This document shows positions 1 to 9,726 of a stretch of DNA of 64,000 bases, piece by piece. The stretch's first letter is position 1. The number at the start of each line of letters is the position of its first letter. The notes under the pieces were generated by a model. That model did no database searches. It was not told the DNA's origin and saw only the letters and a list, made by a program, of their open reading frames with translations. The stretch is from Paenibacillus xylanexedens (lineage in GTDB: Bacteria > Bacillota > Bacilli > Paenibacillales > Paenibacillaceae), in the NCBI RefSeq assembly GCF_017874615.1, contig NZ_JAGIKV010000004.1, positions 248,001 through 312,000 of the forward strand, written 5' to 3'. Position numbers and translations under genes: made by a program.

Positions 1-701
1 CGGTAAGACAAGACCGACTTCACATCCGCTGTGACATGTAAGACTGCCAACTCTGAACTGACTGATTCCGTACGAGCATACATATTTTCCAGCTTAGCGA
101 TTGTTCGTTTTTCCAGCCTTACCGTACCCCAGATCCCTACCGTAACCATGCGTGGACCCCAGTCCCAGCCAAAGTTCATCGCTGCTTTGCGCAACCATGG
201 CCGTTCCTTCGTATACGAGGACCAGTCAAAGGTTTCTTTGTCCCGGTGATGCAGGTGAAGCGGATCAAACTTGACAGCAATCGCATTCCAACCGCTGCGT
301 ACCAGAGACGTTACATCAAATGCATGTGACATAAGCATATTGGCCGTTTTCCCGACTTCATGGCCGTTGACATATATCGTTGCAAACGTATCCAATCCTT
401 CGAACACCAATTCAAAGTGCTCCTCCGTCTCTGCATCTCTCACCAGATTGAAGGTTGTGCGATACCACCATTCCTTTTGCTCAATCCAGCGACTTTTGGC
501 ATCATTATGTCCGTAATAGGGCGGATCAATGATACTGCGCTCAACCAGTGCGGCGTGTACATCGCCAGGGACTTCAGCCCCGATCCAGAAACGGTCATCC
601 AGCGCAGCTGCTGCCACATCCATTGCCCGCTTCTCTCCAACTTCAAAATGCTGTATCTTCCATTGTCCCGATAAATCCTGACTTGAACTATGGGTCTTCA
701 T
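1..701 (-). CDS. Beta-mannosidase, GH2 family (5' part; gene runs off the window)
   Basis: The reverse strand is open from an ATG at 701 to the window edge (233 complete codons). The translation has the GH2 N-terminal sugar-binding beta-sandwich of beta-mannosidases, including LVFEGLDTFATIYVNG and FGWDWGPRMVTVGIWG, which are typical of family members that remove terminal beta-mannose from mannan oligosaccharides. The catalytic TIM barrel lies outside the window. A GGAGAGTGAGGG ribosome binding site precedes the ATG. It is the last visible gene of the minus-strand sugar cluster, 90 bp after the response regulator, so the transporter probably imports mannose-containing oligosaccharides (inference). 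No signal peptide is seen, which fits cytoplasmic action on imported sugar. Confidence 0.85.
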   Translation of the reverse strand, partial: MKTHSSSQDLSGQWKIQHFEVGEKRAMDVAAAALDDRFWIGAEVPGDVHAALVERSIIDPPYYGHNDAKSRWIEQKEWWYRTTFNLVRDAETEEHFELVFEGLDTFATIYVNGHEVGKTANMLMSHAFDVTSLVRSGWNAIAVKFDPLHLHHRDKETFDWSSYTKERPWLRKAAMNFGWDWGPRMVTVGIWGTVRLEKRTIAKLENMYARTESVSSELAVLHVTADVKSVLSY

Positions 702-791
702 CCGTATGCCCTCACTCTCCAATAACCCTGAGTAATACCATATCGAAAACGTTTGCAGAAAGGCAAGACATGTTTCCTAATCTGCTCATTT

Positions 792-2378
792 CTAACTTCC
801 CGAAGGTTTGAACAACAACGCCTCTTCGCGATATTCACTCGGGGTTTTACCCGTATGTTTTTTGAACAGTCTGCTAAAATATTTCACGTCCTCGTAGCCG
901 CTGATGGCAGCGACTTCACTGACCTTCGCTGGAGACACCGCGAGCATATCCATCGCTCTTCGTATACGCATATCGGTGACAAAATCTCCGAAGGTCACAC
1001 CCATTTCTTTTTTAAACAGCTCACTGAGGTGACCCGGATGCAAATGAACATGTCCAGCTACCTGCTGCAGATTAATATCCTGCGCCAATGAAGATTCAAT
1101 ATAACCGATAGCCTTCTGCACATGGGCAGCCTGTCCCTGACCCATTCGGCTATGATAGACATGCATCAGACCATACAGATGATGGAACAGCATATCCCCG
1201 AGCTCCGCAGCTTCGGCATTCGGTTCCGGCAACCAGGGCTCGAGCCTTGCGGGTTCTTCACGCCCTGTAGCTCGCATTGTGCGAGTCAGCCAGCGATGAC
1301 CTGCAATGACAGCCGAGTGTAAACAAGCATTGAACGATTCTGGTGTGACCTCCGGTTCTGTAATCAGATTAGTCACAAGTTCCCGCGTCCATGTCGTTAA
1401 AGTGACTGAATCATTATCCAGCAATATTGTACCAAGTCTGGTCTCCTCTTCGTGCGTAAGTACAGTTTTACCACCTTGTCGATCCTGAACGTGCTCATAA
1501 TGCCATACTTTATAATCCATCAACCCCCGATATCGGAAGGCAGCTGAAGCAGTTCTATAGCTTTCGTGCAGATCTGCATATCCACGCATAGGCAGACCTA
1601 CCGCTGCGCGCAGGGTGCACTTCAGTAATTGCTCCACCCGACGTAATGCACTCTCCAGCCTGAACGTAGTTTCATGTTCCACAGGCGGCCATGAAACTAC
1701 ACAGATAATTTGCTGTTTCTCTACATGAGCAATGGCACCAGGTAACATATCCTCCAGGGTATTCTGCACCGCAAATCGTAATAGCGCATCCGAGGATCGA
1801 TCCCAACCCTCTGCTCGAAGAATAATGACTTGTCTGAGAATCTGTTCATCATCAAGGCCAACAACCCCTGCCTCTTTTCCAGCATCAGATCGCAAGAATG
1901 AAGGAAAATGGCCCGAAGCGGTGTCACCATCAATGATCCACCCGGCAAATAACCGCTCTCGATTCTCCCGCATAAGCTGGCCCTCTCTGGACTTCTCTGC
2001 CCAACGTTCCGTGATTCGCTGTTTGGCCTGTAATACGGTTTTGATGATCTCTTCTGGCTTGCTTGTTTTGAGCAGATAATCTGTAACACCTTGGCGAATC
2101 GCCTGTTGGGCATAAGAAAAGTCATCGTATCCGGACAAAATAATGACCTCCAGCTCAGGTAACAATCGCAGTCCCTCTTCTGCCAGTTCCAGTCCCGATC
2201 TGCCTGTCATCCGAATATCCGTCATCAGAATATGCGGACGTTCCTCAGCCATTCGTGCTAACGCCTCCTCTGCCGAGGCAGCAGGTTGAAGAAGTTCAAT
2301 TCCGAGTTCATGCCAAGCGATAACGCTGGCAAGCCCTGTACGGATAATCACTTCATCATCAACAATTAATAGTCTCAT
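792..2378 (-). CDS. YesN-type response regulator, REC plus AraC HTH
   Basis: A 528-residue response regulator. The N-terminal receiver domain has the acidic pair near residues 7-8 (LLIVDDE), the phospho-acceptor Asp near residue 55 (ILMTDIRM) and the conserved Lys near residue 105 (LLKTSKPEE). A long middle region separates it from a C-terminal AraC/XylS double helix-turn-helix (about residues 425-525; YEDVKYFSRLFKKHTGKTP). Its start overlaps the stop of the kinase gene by 4 bp (ATGA), so translation is coupled. Such pairs normally activate the neighbouring sugar ABC transporter in response to extracellular oligosaccharide. The particular target here is inferred from position only. Confidence 0.93.
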   Translation of the reverse strand: MRLLIVDDEVIIRTGLASVIAWHELGIELLQPAASAEEALARMAEERPHILMTDIRMTGRSGLELAEEGLRLLPELEVIILSGYDDFSYAQQAIRQGVTDYLLKTSKPEEIIKTVLQAKQRITERWAEKSREGQLMRENRERLFAGWIIDGDTASGHFPSFLRSDAGKEAGVVGLDDEQILRQVIILRAEGWDRSSDALLRFAVQNTLEDMLPGAIAHVEKQQIICVVSWPPVEHETTFRLESALRRVEQLLKCTLRAAVGLPMRGYADLHESYRTASAAFRYRGLMDYKVWHYEHVQDRQGGKTVLTHEEETRLGTILLDNDSVTLTTWTRELVTNLITEPEVTPESFNACLHSAVIAGHRWLTRTMRATGREEPARLEPWLPEPNAEAAELGDMLFHHLYGLMHVYHSRMGQGQAAHVQKAIGYIESSLAQDINLQQVAGHVHLHPGHLSELFKKEMGVTFGDFVTDMRIRRAMDMLAVSPAKVSEVAAISGYEDVKYFSRLFKKHTGKTPSEYREEALLFKPSGS

Positions 2379-4156
2379 GACGAACCCTCCAAGATTGGAA
2401 TGGAAAACGAAACCCGGGTACCTCCCCCAACCCTGCTGTCTACTTCAAGCTGTGCATCCGCTCCATAATGGAGCAGCAGTCTTTCATTTACATTGCAGAG
2501 CCCATAACCGCCTTGGTTTAGCTGTTTTTCCGGCTGTTTTCCCTTCCATTCCCTAATGCTTATCCTTAATTGTTCCAGCATGTCCGGCTCCATGCCGACA
2601 CCATCATCCAGCACCAGCACATTCATCTGTTCATTATCCGGGTCCTTGCGAATCATTATAGTGATGGTACCCACGCCTTCTTTGGGCTGAATGCCATGAA
2701 TCATGGCGTTCTCAACAAGCGGTTGCAGCAATAGCTTCAGCATCATTCGCTTCTCAAGCGCTGGATCTACGATATAATGCAACACAAATTGATCAGGGAA
2801 ACGAATCGACTGCACACGTACATAATGGCGAATATGAGCGATCTCCTGTTCCACAGGGCAGTAATCCTGACCATTGTTTAAGCTGATACGCAGAAAATCA
2901 CTCAGGCCCTCTACCATATCCGCAATTCTCTTCTCTTCAGACATTAAGGCAATCCAGTGAATTGAAGAGAGTGTGTTATACAGAAAGTGCGGGTTAATTT
3001 GCGCCTGAAGCACCCGAAGATCTGCCTCTTTTTTGCGAGCTTCACCTCGAATAATCTCTTCCTTCAATAACTGAATATGTGCACCGAGTAGATTGTAACT
3101 CTCCCCAAGCCTGCCAATCTCGTCATCACTTTCAGACCGAAACAGCGGAAGAGGACGTTCCGGATCAATTCGGGACAGATGTCTGGTAAGCACACGAAGC
3201 GGCCTCGTCACACGCCGCACCGTAAACCAGACCAAGGCAGCACTGATCGCAGCAGACATGGCAACGGCGCAACCGGTCAGAATAAGAATGTACCGATTCT
3301 CGGACTTGTACTGGTCATAGGGAACCGTTCCAACCAACGTCCACCCCGTCAATTCTTCCGGATAATAGAGCAATGTCCGTTTATCGTCACCACTGCCATA
3401 TGTGGTGGTTCCACTACCGCCATCCTGAATTAACGTCGAAATCCCTGGTTCGACACCTTCCAGCTTAAGTCCAAGCCGGGATTTGTCCATCGAAGACAGA
3501 ATCTCTCCAGAACTGCCGATGAGCTCCAGTCTGCCTTGCCCTCTGCCTAATCCCAGAGCGGCCCATCCCTTGGATATGGCCTTCTCATCCAGACTAATGG
3601 CTAACCAGCCGATGGGTCGATAATCATGGATACTGCGGATTGGCCGAACCAATGTGATCACATTTTGAATACCCGCGTAATTCTGCACTGGGTATATCCC
3701 CGTCCATTGTTTGACTGCTTCACCGCTTGGAACAGAGGGATACGACAGATTGGATTCATTGGATTCATACCAGGTAGCCGTAGACAATGTGGCATCGAAT
3801 CGGCTTGGATATATGGCGATGTTCGCAATATATTTCTTGGAAGCCGCCAGATTGGTCATCCTGCCCAGGATATCCACCCGGTCCAGCTCATGATCTTCAT
3901 TGTGGCTAAGATACTGCTGGATGTCCCGTTCTCCAATCAGGAAAATCGATAGGTTCTCGGCATCTTGCAGCATATAACGAAGATTGGCTTCCACCTGTTT
4001 CAGCGTATCCATGCCGGACAGTTTTGTTTTTTGCTCTGTAATGCGGGAAGAGATGAGAAAGGCGAACAGACCCAAGGCCAGCAATGGCACAATCATTAAA
4101 GCCGTCACGACGACCGATAGCTTCCTTTGTAACGAAGATGTGAGCCAGCGTGCCAA
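2375..4156 (-). CDS. YesM-type sensor histidine kinase
   Basis: A 593-residue membrane kinase that starts at a TTG preceded by AGGAGGAG with 5 bp spacing. One membrane helix lies at about residues 13-36 and a second at about 295-315, flanking an extracellular sensor domain. A HAMP-like linker follows, then the LytS/YesM-type His_kinase region with QINPHFLYNTLSSIHW (phospho-accepting His) and a HATPase domain with LQPLVENAMIHG. It is the partner of the overlapping response regulator and lies just downstream of the two sugar permeases. The ligand is probably the oligosaccharide, or the loaded solute-binding protein, of this transporter, as in related Paenibacillus loci (inference). Confidence 0.93.
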   Translation of the reverse strand: MARWLTSSLQRKLSVVVTALMIVPLLALGLFAFLISSRITEQKTKLSGMDTLKQVEANLRYMLQDAENLSIFLIGERDIQQYLSHNEDHELDRVDILGRMTNLAASKKYIANIAIYPSRFDATLSTATWYESNESNLSYPSVPSGEAVKQWTGIYPVQNYAGIQNVITLVRPIRSIHDYRPIGWLAISLDEKAISKGWAALGLGRGQGRLELIGSSGEILSSMDKSRLGLKLEGVEPGISTLIQDGGSGTTTYGSGDDKRTLLYYPEELTGWTLVGTVPYDQYKSENRYILILTGCAVAMSAAISAALVWFTVRRVTRPLRVLTRHLSRIDPERPLPLFRSESDDEIGRLGESYNLLGAHIQLLKEEIIRGEARKKEADLRVLQAQINPHFLYNTLSSIHWIALMSEEKRIADMVEGLSDFLRISLNNGQDYCPVEQEIAHIRHYVRVQSIRFPDQFVLHYIVDPALEKRMMLKLLLQPLVENAMIHGIQPKEGVGTITIMIRKDPDNEQMNVLVLDDGVGMEPDMLEQLRISIREWKGKQPEKQLNQGGYGLCNVNERLLLHYGADAQLEVDSRVGGGTRVSFSIPILEGSS

Positions 4157-4186
4157 ACGTTTCTCCTCCTCTGGATGCGCTTTCGC

Positions 4187-5062
4187 TTATCCTTTGACAG
4201 CTCCGGCTGTCATGCCTTTCATAACCTGTTCCTGGAATACGAGATACAAGATAATGGTTGGAATGACCGACAGGGTCATGGCAGCAAGCGTTAAACCGTA
4301 ATCAGTCTGATACCCATCCGCAAAGTTCGCAATGGCCAGCGGTAACGTTTTCAATCCGGTTTTGTTGATGAATACAAGCGCAAATGAAAAGTCATTCCAC
4401 GCATGCAAGAAACTCAGGATCGTAACCGTTGACAACGCAGGTACGGACATGGGTAACATGATTCGGGTAAACAGCCCCCAAAGTCCTGTTCCATCAATGA
4501 AAGCTGCCTCTTCAATATCACGTGGAACACTTGTCAGATAAGCAGTAAGCACAAAAATAGCCGTAGGCAATGCAAAAGCCGTATAAGGTAATATTAAGGC
4601 CCAGTACGTATTTAGCAGAGACATCTGTTTCATTAAAATAAATAAGGGGACAAGTGTACTATGGATCGGAATGAGCATACCAACAACAAAGAAGGTCATG
4701 ATTAACCCTTTCCAGCGAAACTGGAAACGAGCCAGAATGAATGAAGCTAGCGCTGCAATAAACAGCGTCAGAATAAGTGATCCCACCGATACGATTAGTG
4801 AATTTCCAAAAGCGGTTCCCAGCCTGGAGCTTTCCCATGCATTGCTGAAATTGGCAACATTCCAGTTTTCCGGCAGACCAAAGGGACTGCTATAGAAATC
4901 TTCATTTGTTTTGAATGCACTAATCACGAGCCAGTAGAACGGATACAATGTTAAAATACCATAGACCGTTAGCAGCGTCCAAACAATTCCGCTACGTAGA
5001 CGGCGAATCGGATGGCCCGAGCTGCTTTGTGGTGATGGCATGGATACAGGTGTCACGCGCAT
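4187..5062 (-). CDS. Carbohydrate ABC transporter permease (MalG type)
   Basis: A 291-residue inner-membrane permease with about six hydrophobic helices. The cytoplasmic EAA loop reads EEAAFIDGTGLWGLFTRIML, the contact site for the transport ATPase. The start ATG follows GGAGGAG. It lies 15 bp downstream of the other permease and 30 bp upstream of the kinase gene, all on one strand. No ATPase gene is present in the cluster. Sugar importers of this CUT1 class in Bacillales commonly share a distant MsmX-like ATPase (known of the family; inferred here). Confidence 0.92.
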   Translation of the reverse strand: MRVTPVSMPSPQSSSGHPIRRLRSGIVWTLLTVYGILTLYPFYWLVISAFKTNEDFYSSPFGLPENWNVANFSNAWESSRLGTAFGNSLIVSVGSLILTLFIAALASFILARFQFRWKGLIMTFFVVGMLIPIHSTLVPLFILMKQMSLLNTYWALILPYTAFALPTAIFVLTAYLTSVPRDIEEAAFIDGTGLWGLFTRIMLPMSVPALSTVTILSFLHAWNDFSFALVFINKTGLKTLPLAIANFADGYQTDYGLTLAAMTLSVIPTIILYLVFQEQVMKGMTAGAVKG

Positions 5063-5077
5063 GATAACTCCTCCTCT

Positions 5078-5959
5078 CTATTGATTCTCTTTTCGTTTGC
5101 GACTGGTTACCCACTGGCTTGTTCCGATCAACAGCAGGGAGATCAGTACAATGGTTGTTGAGATCGCACTACCGAAACCATATCGGTATGTTGTAAAGGT
5201 TGAATTGTACATATACGTTGCAAGCAGTTCCGTCGCATGTGCCGGACCACCCTTGGTCATGATGTAGACCAGATCGAATGATTTCAGACTACCCGAAATA
5301 CATAGAATGATCGCTACCTGAACCGTACCCCAGATTATGGGCAAAGAGACGGATACCAGTTTCCGGATTCCTGAAGCACCGTCTATTTTGGCGGCATCAT
5401 GAATCTCGCCGGGAATATTCTGCAACGCCGAGATGAAGATAATCAGATACAACCCGACAAAGCTCCAGAGCAGCGGCGGTACCAATGAGAAAATGGCAAT
5501 CTTGTCATCGGAAAGCCATTGCAGCTTCCAACTTTCCAGCCCCAGTGCGTCCAGCAGAAAGTTCAATATCCCGATCTGCGGATGATAGATATACTGCCAG
5601 ATCATACCGATAACGACAGTGGATAACACCATCGGCAGAAATACGGCTGAGCGCAGAAACCGCTGTAATGGATTAGTTTTGTGTAATATGACCGCCAACA
5701 TCAACGCTAACGGAATTTGTCCAAACACCGATGCCAACACAAAAATAACGTTATTTTTCAGTGCCCGCCAAAACACAGGATCATGCCAGATCTCAATGTA
5801 ATTATCCACACCAATATATTTGGATGCGCCAATGCCGGACCAGTTGAAGAAACCGTAGTATGCCGACCACACGACCGGTACAAATACAAACAATGCATAA
5901 ATGATGACTGCCGGGGCCAGCCCCAGCATAATAAAACGCCGACTGCGCAGTGCGTTCAT
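5078..5959 (-). CDS. Carbohydrate ABC transporter permease (MalF type)
   Basis: A 293-residue CUT1-family permease with six predicted membrane helices. It starts near the first helix (LGLAPAVIIYALFVFVPVVW) and carries the EAA loop IHDAAKIDGASGIRKLVSVS. It would form a heterodimer with the following MalG-type permease to import an oligosaccharide. The ribosome binding site GGAAGTGA precedes the ATG. It is separated from the upstream solute-binding gene by about 100 bp that contain a GC-rich hairpin, which probably lowers permease expression relative to the binding protein. Confidence 0.92.
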   Translation of the reverse strand: MNALRSRRFIMLGLAPAVIIYALFVFVPVVWSAYYGFFNWSGIGASKYIGVDNYIEIWHDPVFWRALKNNVIFVLASVFGQIPLALMLAVILHKTNPLQRFLRSAVFLPMVLSTVVIGMIWQYIYHPQIGILNFLLDALGLESWKLQWLSDDKIAIFSLVPPLLWSFVGLYLIIFISALQNIPGEIHDAAKIDGASGIRKLVSVSLPIIWGTVQVAIILCISGSLKSFDLVYIMTKGGPAHATELLATYMYNSTFTTYRYGFGSAISTTIVLISLLLIGTSQWVTSRKRKENQ

Positions 5960-6021
5960 CTGTTCACTTCCCTTCCATAAATGCCTTTACCAACTTGCAA
6001 CTGACTATCTCATTCATACTT

Positions 6022-6051
6022 AAAACCCCTCCCCTGCCGGGAAGGGGTTTT
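6022..6051 (-). terminator. Intra-operon hairpin between binding protein and permease genes
   Basis: AAAACCCCT paired with AGGGGTTTT around a CCC/GGG core gives a strong stem with a short T-run on the minus strand. It sits between the stop of the solute-binding gene and the first permease gene. It is best read as a partial terminator or 3' stabiliser that makes binding protein more abundant than permease, a common arrangement in ABC importers. Strength is not measurable from sequence. Confidence 0.7.
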
Positions 6052-6060
6052 AACGAATGC

Positions 6061-7374
6061 TTACTGACTAACCGCATTGGCTTGAGCCGCCTGAATTTTG
6101 GCTGCAATGTCTTCGGCCTTACCGCCCATTAGCAACTCTTGTAATGCATTATTAATAACCTCAACCGTTGCCGATCCCAGCTTGGAATCGTATACTGGCG
6201 TGATCTTCACTTCCTGCATCAGATCATATAATTCAACGAACAATGGATGTGCTTTGGTTTTGTCCAGATCAATCTTGTAACTCACCAATGTGCTGCTATC
6301 CAATGTGGCCTTCTGACCCTCAGATCCTGCCAGCGCGTAGAACAGCTCCATCGCTGCCTCTTTTTGCGCACCGCTCAGCTTTTTACTTACACCCAACCCG
6401 GTTCCTACTACACCGGATGTTGTTCTTGGTTCACCCTGGCCTCCGTCCACTGGAGGAAGAATCGTAATATGGGTGTTGTTCAACACCTCTTCAGGTGCAT
6501 TGTTCACCAGATTTGCCAAGGCCCATCCGCCGTTCATGACCATCGCTGCCTTACCTTGAAAATAAAGCTGCATCATCTGTGTCTCATCGATACTGTTGAA
6601 TCCATCTTGGAATGCTTTGGTGTTGCCAAGCTCCTGCATCTTGTTCAAGGCTTCAATAAATTGCGGATCGGTAAAGCTCGCACCCTCTTGTGCTGCCGCT
6701 TTCAGGAACCAGTCTGTGCCGGTAATCCGATCAGCCAGTGTACTGAATATCGTTGATTGAGCTACCCAGTTGGCCTTGTTGCCAAGTGCCATGGGAATGA
6801 CTTTATTTTGATTAAAAGTAGCAATCGCTTGTTCCAGTTCCGCCCATGTCTCAGGCACTTTTACGTTGTACTGCTTGAAGAGAGCTTCATTGTAATAGAT
6901 GAAGGAACTCGGCGCCAGATTCATGGGCACGGAGTAGATGTTCCCGTCTACGGTGTATCCGTCCAGTGCATTCGGGATAAAGTTATCTTTCCACTCCGGC
7001 TTTGCGTCCAGCTCTGCATTAATGGGCTGTAACAGATCCCCTTTGACAAATTCCTTAGTCATAGCATCCGGCCACATCACGAACAGGTCTGGCATCTCGT
7101 TGGCAGCGGCCACTGTACGAAGCCGGGTTTTGAGACCATCTGTTGGCAAGCCTTCATCCACAACTTCAATATCTGGATGCGCCGCGCGAAAATCTTCAAT
7201 AATTTTGCGCATCGCAACCGCCTTTGCATCCTGTCCGGTCCAGTTGTGCCAGAGTGTGACGGTTACTTTGTCATTCCCACTGCCTCCTTCTGAAGTGTCC
7301 CCGCCAGCACAGCCAGCCAGCATAATGGAGAACAATGTTATTGCCAGGAAACCCGAAAGCCATTTTTTCAACAT
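6061..7374 (-). CDS. Sugar ABC transporter solute-binding lipoprotein
   Basis: A 437-residue extracellular solute-binding protein (family 1). The start chosen is the ATG at 7374, preceded by GAGGGGG, which gives a lipoprotein signal peptide MLKKWLSGFLAITLF with lipobox LAGC (Cys at residue 22). A longer reading upstream to 7431 lacks a ribosome binding site and would bury the signal peptide. The mature protein begins with a Gly/Ser-rich tether, then VTVTLWHNWTGQDAK, typical of oligosaccharide binders. It is first in the operon. A cre-like site lies 43-56 bp before the start. Confidence 0.93.
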   Translation of the reverse strand: MLKKWLSGFLAITLFSIMLAGCAGGDTSEGGSGNDKVTVTLWHNWTGQDAKAVAMRKIIEDFRAAHPDIEVVDEGLPTDGLKTRLRTVAAANEMPDLFVMWPDAMTKEFVKGDLLQPINAELDAKPEWKDNFIPNALDGYTVDGNIYSVPMNLAPSSFIYYNEALFKQYNVKVPETWAELEQAIATFNQNKVIPMALGNKANWVAQSTIFSTLADRITGTDWFLKAAAQEGASFTDPQFIEALNKMQELGNTKAFQDGFNSIDETQMMQLYFQGKAAMVMNGGWALANLVNNAPEEVLNNTHITILPPVDGGQGEPRTTSGVVGTGLGVSKKLSGAQKEAAMELFYALAGSEGQKATLDSSTLVSYKIDLDKTKAHPLFVELYDLMQEVKITPVYDSKLGSATVEVINNALQELLMGGKAEDIAAKIQAAQANAVSQ

Positions 7375-7416
7375 CTCTATAATCCCCCTCGGCGATTTGA
7401 ATACACTTATTGTAAA

Positions 7417-7430
7417 TGGTAACGCTATCA
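7417..7430. promoter_or_regulatory. cre-like (CcpA) operator of the sugar transporter operon
   Basis: On the minus strand this reads TGATAGCGTTACCA, 13 of 14 matches to the CcpA consensus TGWAARCGYTWNCA. It lies upstream of the solute-binding gene and overlaps a possible -10 element (TATGAT). Catabolite repression of the operon by glucose is the natural inference. No good -35 is visible. Confidence 0.55.
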
Positions 7431-7523
7431 TACCGTAAGGTGACGATCCACGGATGCAGGGGTGAAAAATATCGGTTCCCCTGTTTGGAATTTACTTTGC
7501 TGACTTATTTGTTCATAACAACT

Positions 7524-7552
7524 AAAAAGAGCCCTCACAATGAGAGCTCTTT
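7524..7552 (-). terminator. Rho-independent terminator of the acyltransferase gene
   Basis: GAGC/GCTC and CTC/GAG stems with one mismatch and a loop of five, followed on the minus strand by TTTTT. It lies 80 bp past the stop of the acyltransferase gene and insulates the sugar operon from it. Confidence 0.8.
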
Positions 7553-7632
7553 CTTATTGCAGCCGTCGGTAGCTTCACCCCAGGCTATATATAATGAATA
7601 AGTGCTAAATCGTATTAAATATGGATTGCGTA

Positions 7633-9726
7633 TTATTGGATACTGTTCTTCACCAGTTCTGCAAAAGCTTCGGACCCTTGCGTAGTGAGATGTACGCCAT
7701 CTTTTTCAAAATATTCGTCATGTCCCTCACTTGCACTGTTCCAATCAATCAACGAGACATTGCTGTATTTGGAGGCAGCCTCATTTAAAGCTCTATTCAC
7801 CGTTCGTTCCCACGGACGAGGTACGCGCACAGTAACCAGATATACCCGATCCTCATCCTTGAGATAATCAAGCACAGCATTCAAGTTTTTGGAGTTAAAG
7901 GAACCATTCGTCCCGAGCTCCAGCACCACTTTGCTGCCCATTTGGTTGTTTTGCTTCAGACCTTCCAATACATCGCCTGCCTGCCACATCTGACGACCGA
8001 CATGTCCGTCCACATACACTCCCGATATACTTTGCTCCAGATACGGTTTTGCATCCAAAATCACCGAATCTCCAATGACGGTATAATGAACCTTTCCATC
8101 CTGGGCAGGAGGAGCCGTTTCTTCATTGTCCTGAGATGAATCAGGTGCATCATCCGTATGATCCGTATTATCGGATTGATTCCCTCCGGCGTCATCCGAT
8201 GTATCATTCTCGTTCGTCACGGAGTCATCAGCCGGCTTATCTTCAGACTGACCGTCCTTACCAGGATTCACTGAATTGTCTTGGTCGTCAGGTTTGGAGT
8301 CTGGAGCAGGCTCTCCTGTTGGCTTCTCGTTTTTCCCCGGATCATCTTTCGTCCCTGCCTCCGGTTTATGAGTATGAGCATCGTTCTTTTGCCCAGAGCC
8401 TGACGTCGCTGTAATAGCTGGCAACACATTCTGTCCCTGTTCCTCCGCTACGGAATTCTCTCCATTCAATGTGTTGGACATCGATACCGAATGGGAGTCG
8501 GAGTTCGCTGCATGTGAGACCATCATCTGAGATACCGTATAGGACAACAGCAGAATCGTCATCAATAGACCTGCCCGCTTCCACCATACGTTACGTATAC
8601 CGATCGATGACCGCCCTCTTCCCCATAATCGGGACCAAGAATCACGGAATCCATTGTACCGAATCGGATTTTCAATATATTTAAGGGACAATGAGGCCAG
8701 TACAACCGTTACAGCAACCTGTAAAATGATTCGTACAGGATGTGCTCCTCCCGTATCTACCGCGGGATTGGTTAACATAATGACAGGATAATGCCACAGA
8801 TATAATCCGTAGGATCGCTCTCCGATCCAGCGTAATGGCTTCGCGCCAATGATACGTGCCAGGAAAGACGATGGGTGAGCCAACACCGCTACCAGCAACG
8901 TTGTTGCGATAGCCTGAAGCACCATGCCCCCTTGATACAGAAACGGATCGTACTCACTGCTGTTCAGCATCATATAGATTAATAAAGCGAGCGCAGCAAG
9001 TCCCGACACATCGAGCACAAGCCGGTTCATGCCAGACAGAGAGTTCGACAGCTTGCGACTAGGCCACACCACGGCAAGAGCAGCACCAGCAAGCAGTGCA
9101 AATGCCCGCGTGTCTGTTCCATAATATACACGGCTCGGGTCCAGATCCGGATTATACATGATGGCCATTGCGCCAGCAGATAATTCAGCTGCGACGACAA
9201 TGAAGACGACCAGCCATCCCTTTCTTTTGAACACTACGATTGCTGCGATCAGTAGAAGAGGCCATATGAGATAAAATTGCTCTTCCACAGCCAGTGACCA
9301 GAAATGTCCAAACGGTGATGGAGGGCCAAAACTTTCGAAATAGGAAACGTTGTGAAAGATATACCACCAATTGCTTATGTATAATACACCCGAAACGATA
9401 TCACCACGAAGTGCAGCAAGCCGGGATGGGTCTGTACAGGCCAACCAGATCATCACCACAGCTGTCATGGTCAGCATGCCTGGAAGCAAACGCCTTACCC
9501 GTCTTACCCAGAAATCACCGAGTGAAATGCGTCCATGTTCCTGCCACTGTGACACGAGAATATCTGTAATTAAATATCCCGAGAGAACAAAGAATATACC
9601 TACACCGAGCAGTCCGCCCGGAATAAAATCCAAATTCAGATGATACGCGATTACCGCAAGTACAGCGATAGCTCGCAAGCCGTCAAGTCCGTTCATATGT
9701 CTCTTACGATTTAACGATTGTGACAT
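7633..9726 (-). CDS. OatA-like acyltransferase with SGNH domain
   Basis: A 697-residue membrane protein. Residues about 10-380 are an acyltransferase-3 domain (GLDGLRAIAVLAVIAYHL; about ten membrane helices), followed by one more helix. A very acidic low-complexity linker (about 420-560, rich in D, E, S, N, P, G, K) leads to an extracytoplasmic SGNH-hydrolase-like domain starting YTVIGDSVIL and ending with a DGVHLT block. This is the OatA/peptidoglycan O-acetyltransferase architecture, which moves acetyl groups across the membrane and onto cell-wall glycans. The exact acceptor cannot be read from sequence. AAGGAGGGGC precedes the ATG. It stands alone with its own terminator. Confidence 0.88.
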   Translation of the reverse strand: MSQSLNRKRHMNGLDGLRAIAVLAVIAYHLNLDFIPGGLLGVGIFFVLSGYLITDILVSQWQEHGRISLGDFWVRRVRRLLPGMLTMTAVVMIWLACTDPSRLAALRGDIVSGVLYISNWWYIFHNVSYFESFGPPSPFGHFWSLAVEEQFYLIWPLLLIAAIVVFKRKGWLVVFIVVAAELSAGAMAIMYNPDLDPSRVYYGTDTRAFALLAGAALAVVWPSRKLSNSLSGMNRLVLDVSGLAALALLIYMMLNSSEYDPFLYQGGMVLQAIATTLLVAVLAHPSSFLARIIGAKPLRWIGERSYGLYLWHYPVIMLTNPAVDTGGAHPVRIILQVAVTVVLASLSLKYIENPIRYNGFRDSWSRLWGRGRSSIGIRNVWWKRAGLLMTILLLSYTVSQMMVSHAANSDSHSVSMSNTLNGENSVAEEQGQNVLPAITATSGSGQKNDAHTHKPEAGTKDDPGKNEKPTGEPAPDSKPDDQDNSVNPGKDGQSEDKPADDSVTNENDTSDDAGGNQSDNTDHTDDAPDSSQDNEETAPPAQDGKVHYTVIGDSVILDAKPYLEQSISGVYVDGHVGRQMWQAGDVLEGLKQNNQMGSKVVLELGTNGSFNSKNLNAVLDYLKDEDRVYLVTVRVPRPWERTVNRALNEAASKYSNVSLIDWNSASEGHDEYFEKDGVHLTTQGSEAFAELVKNSIQ

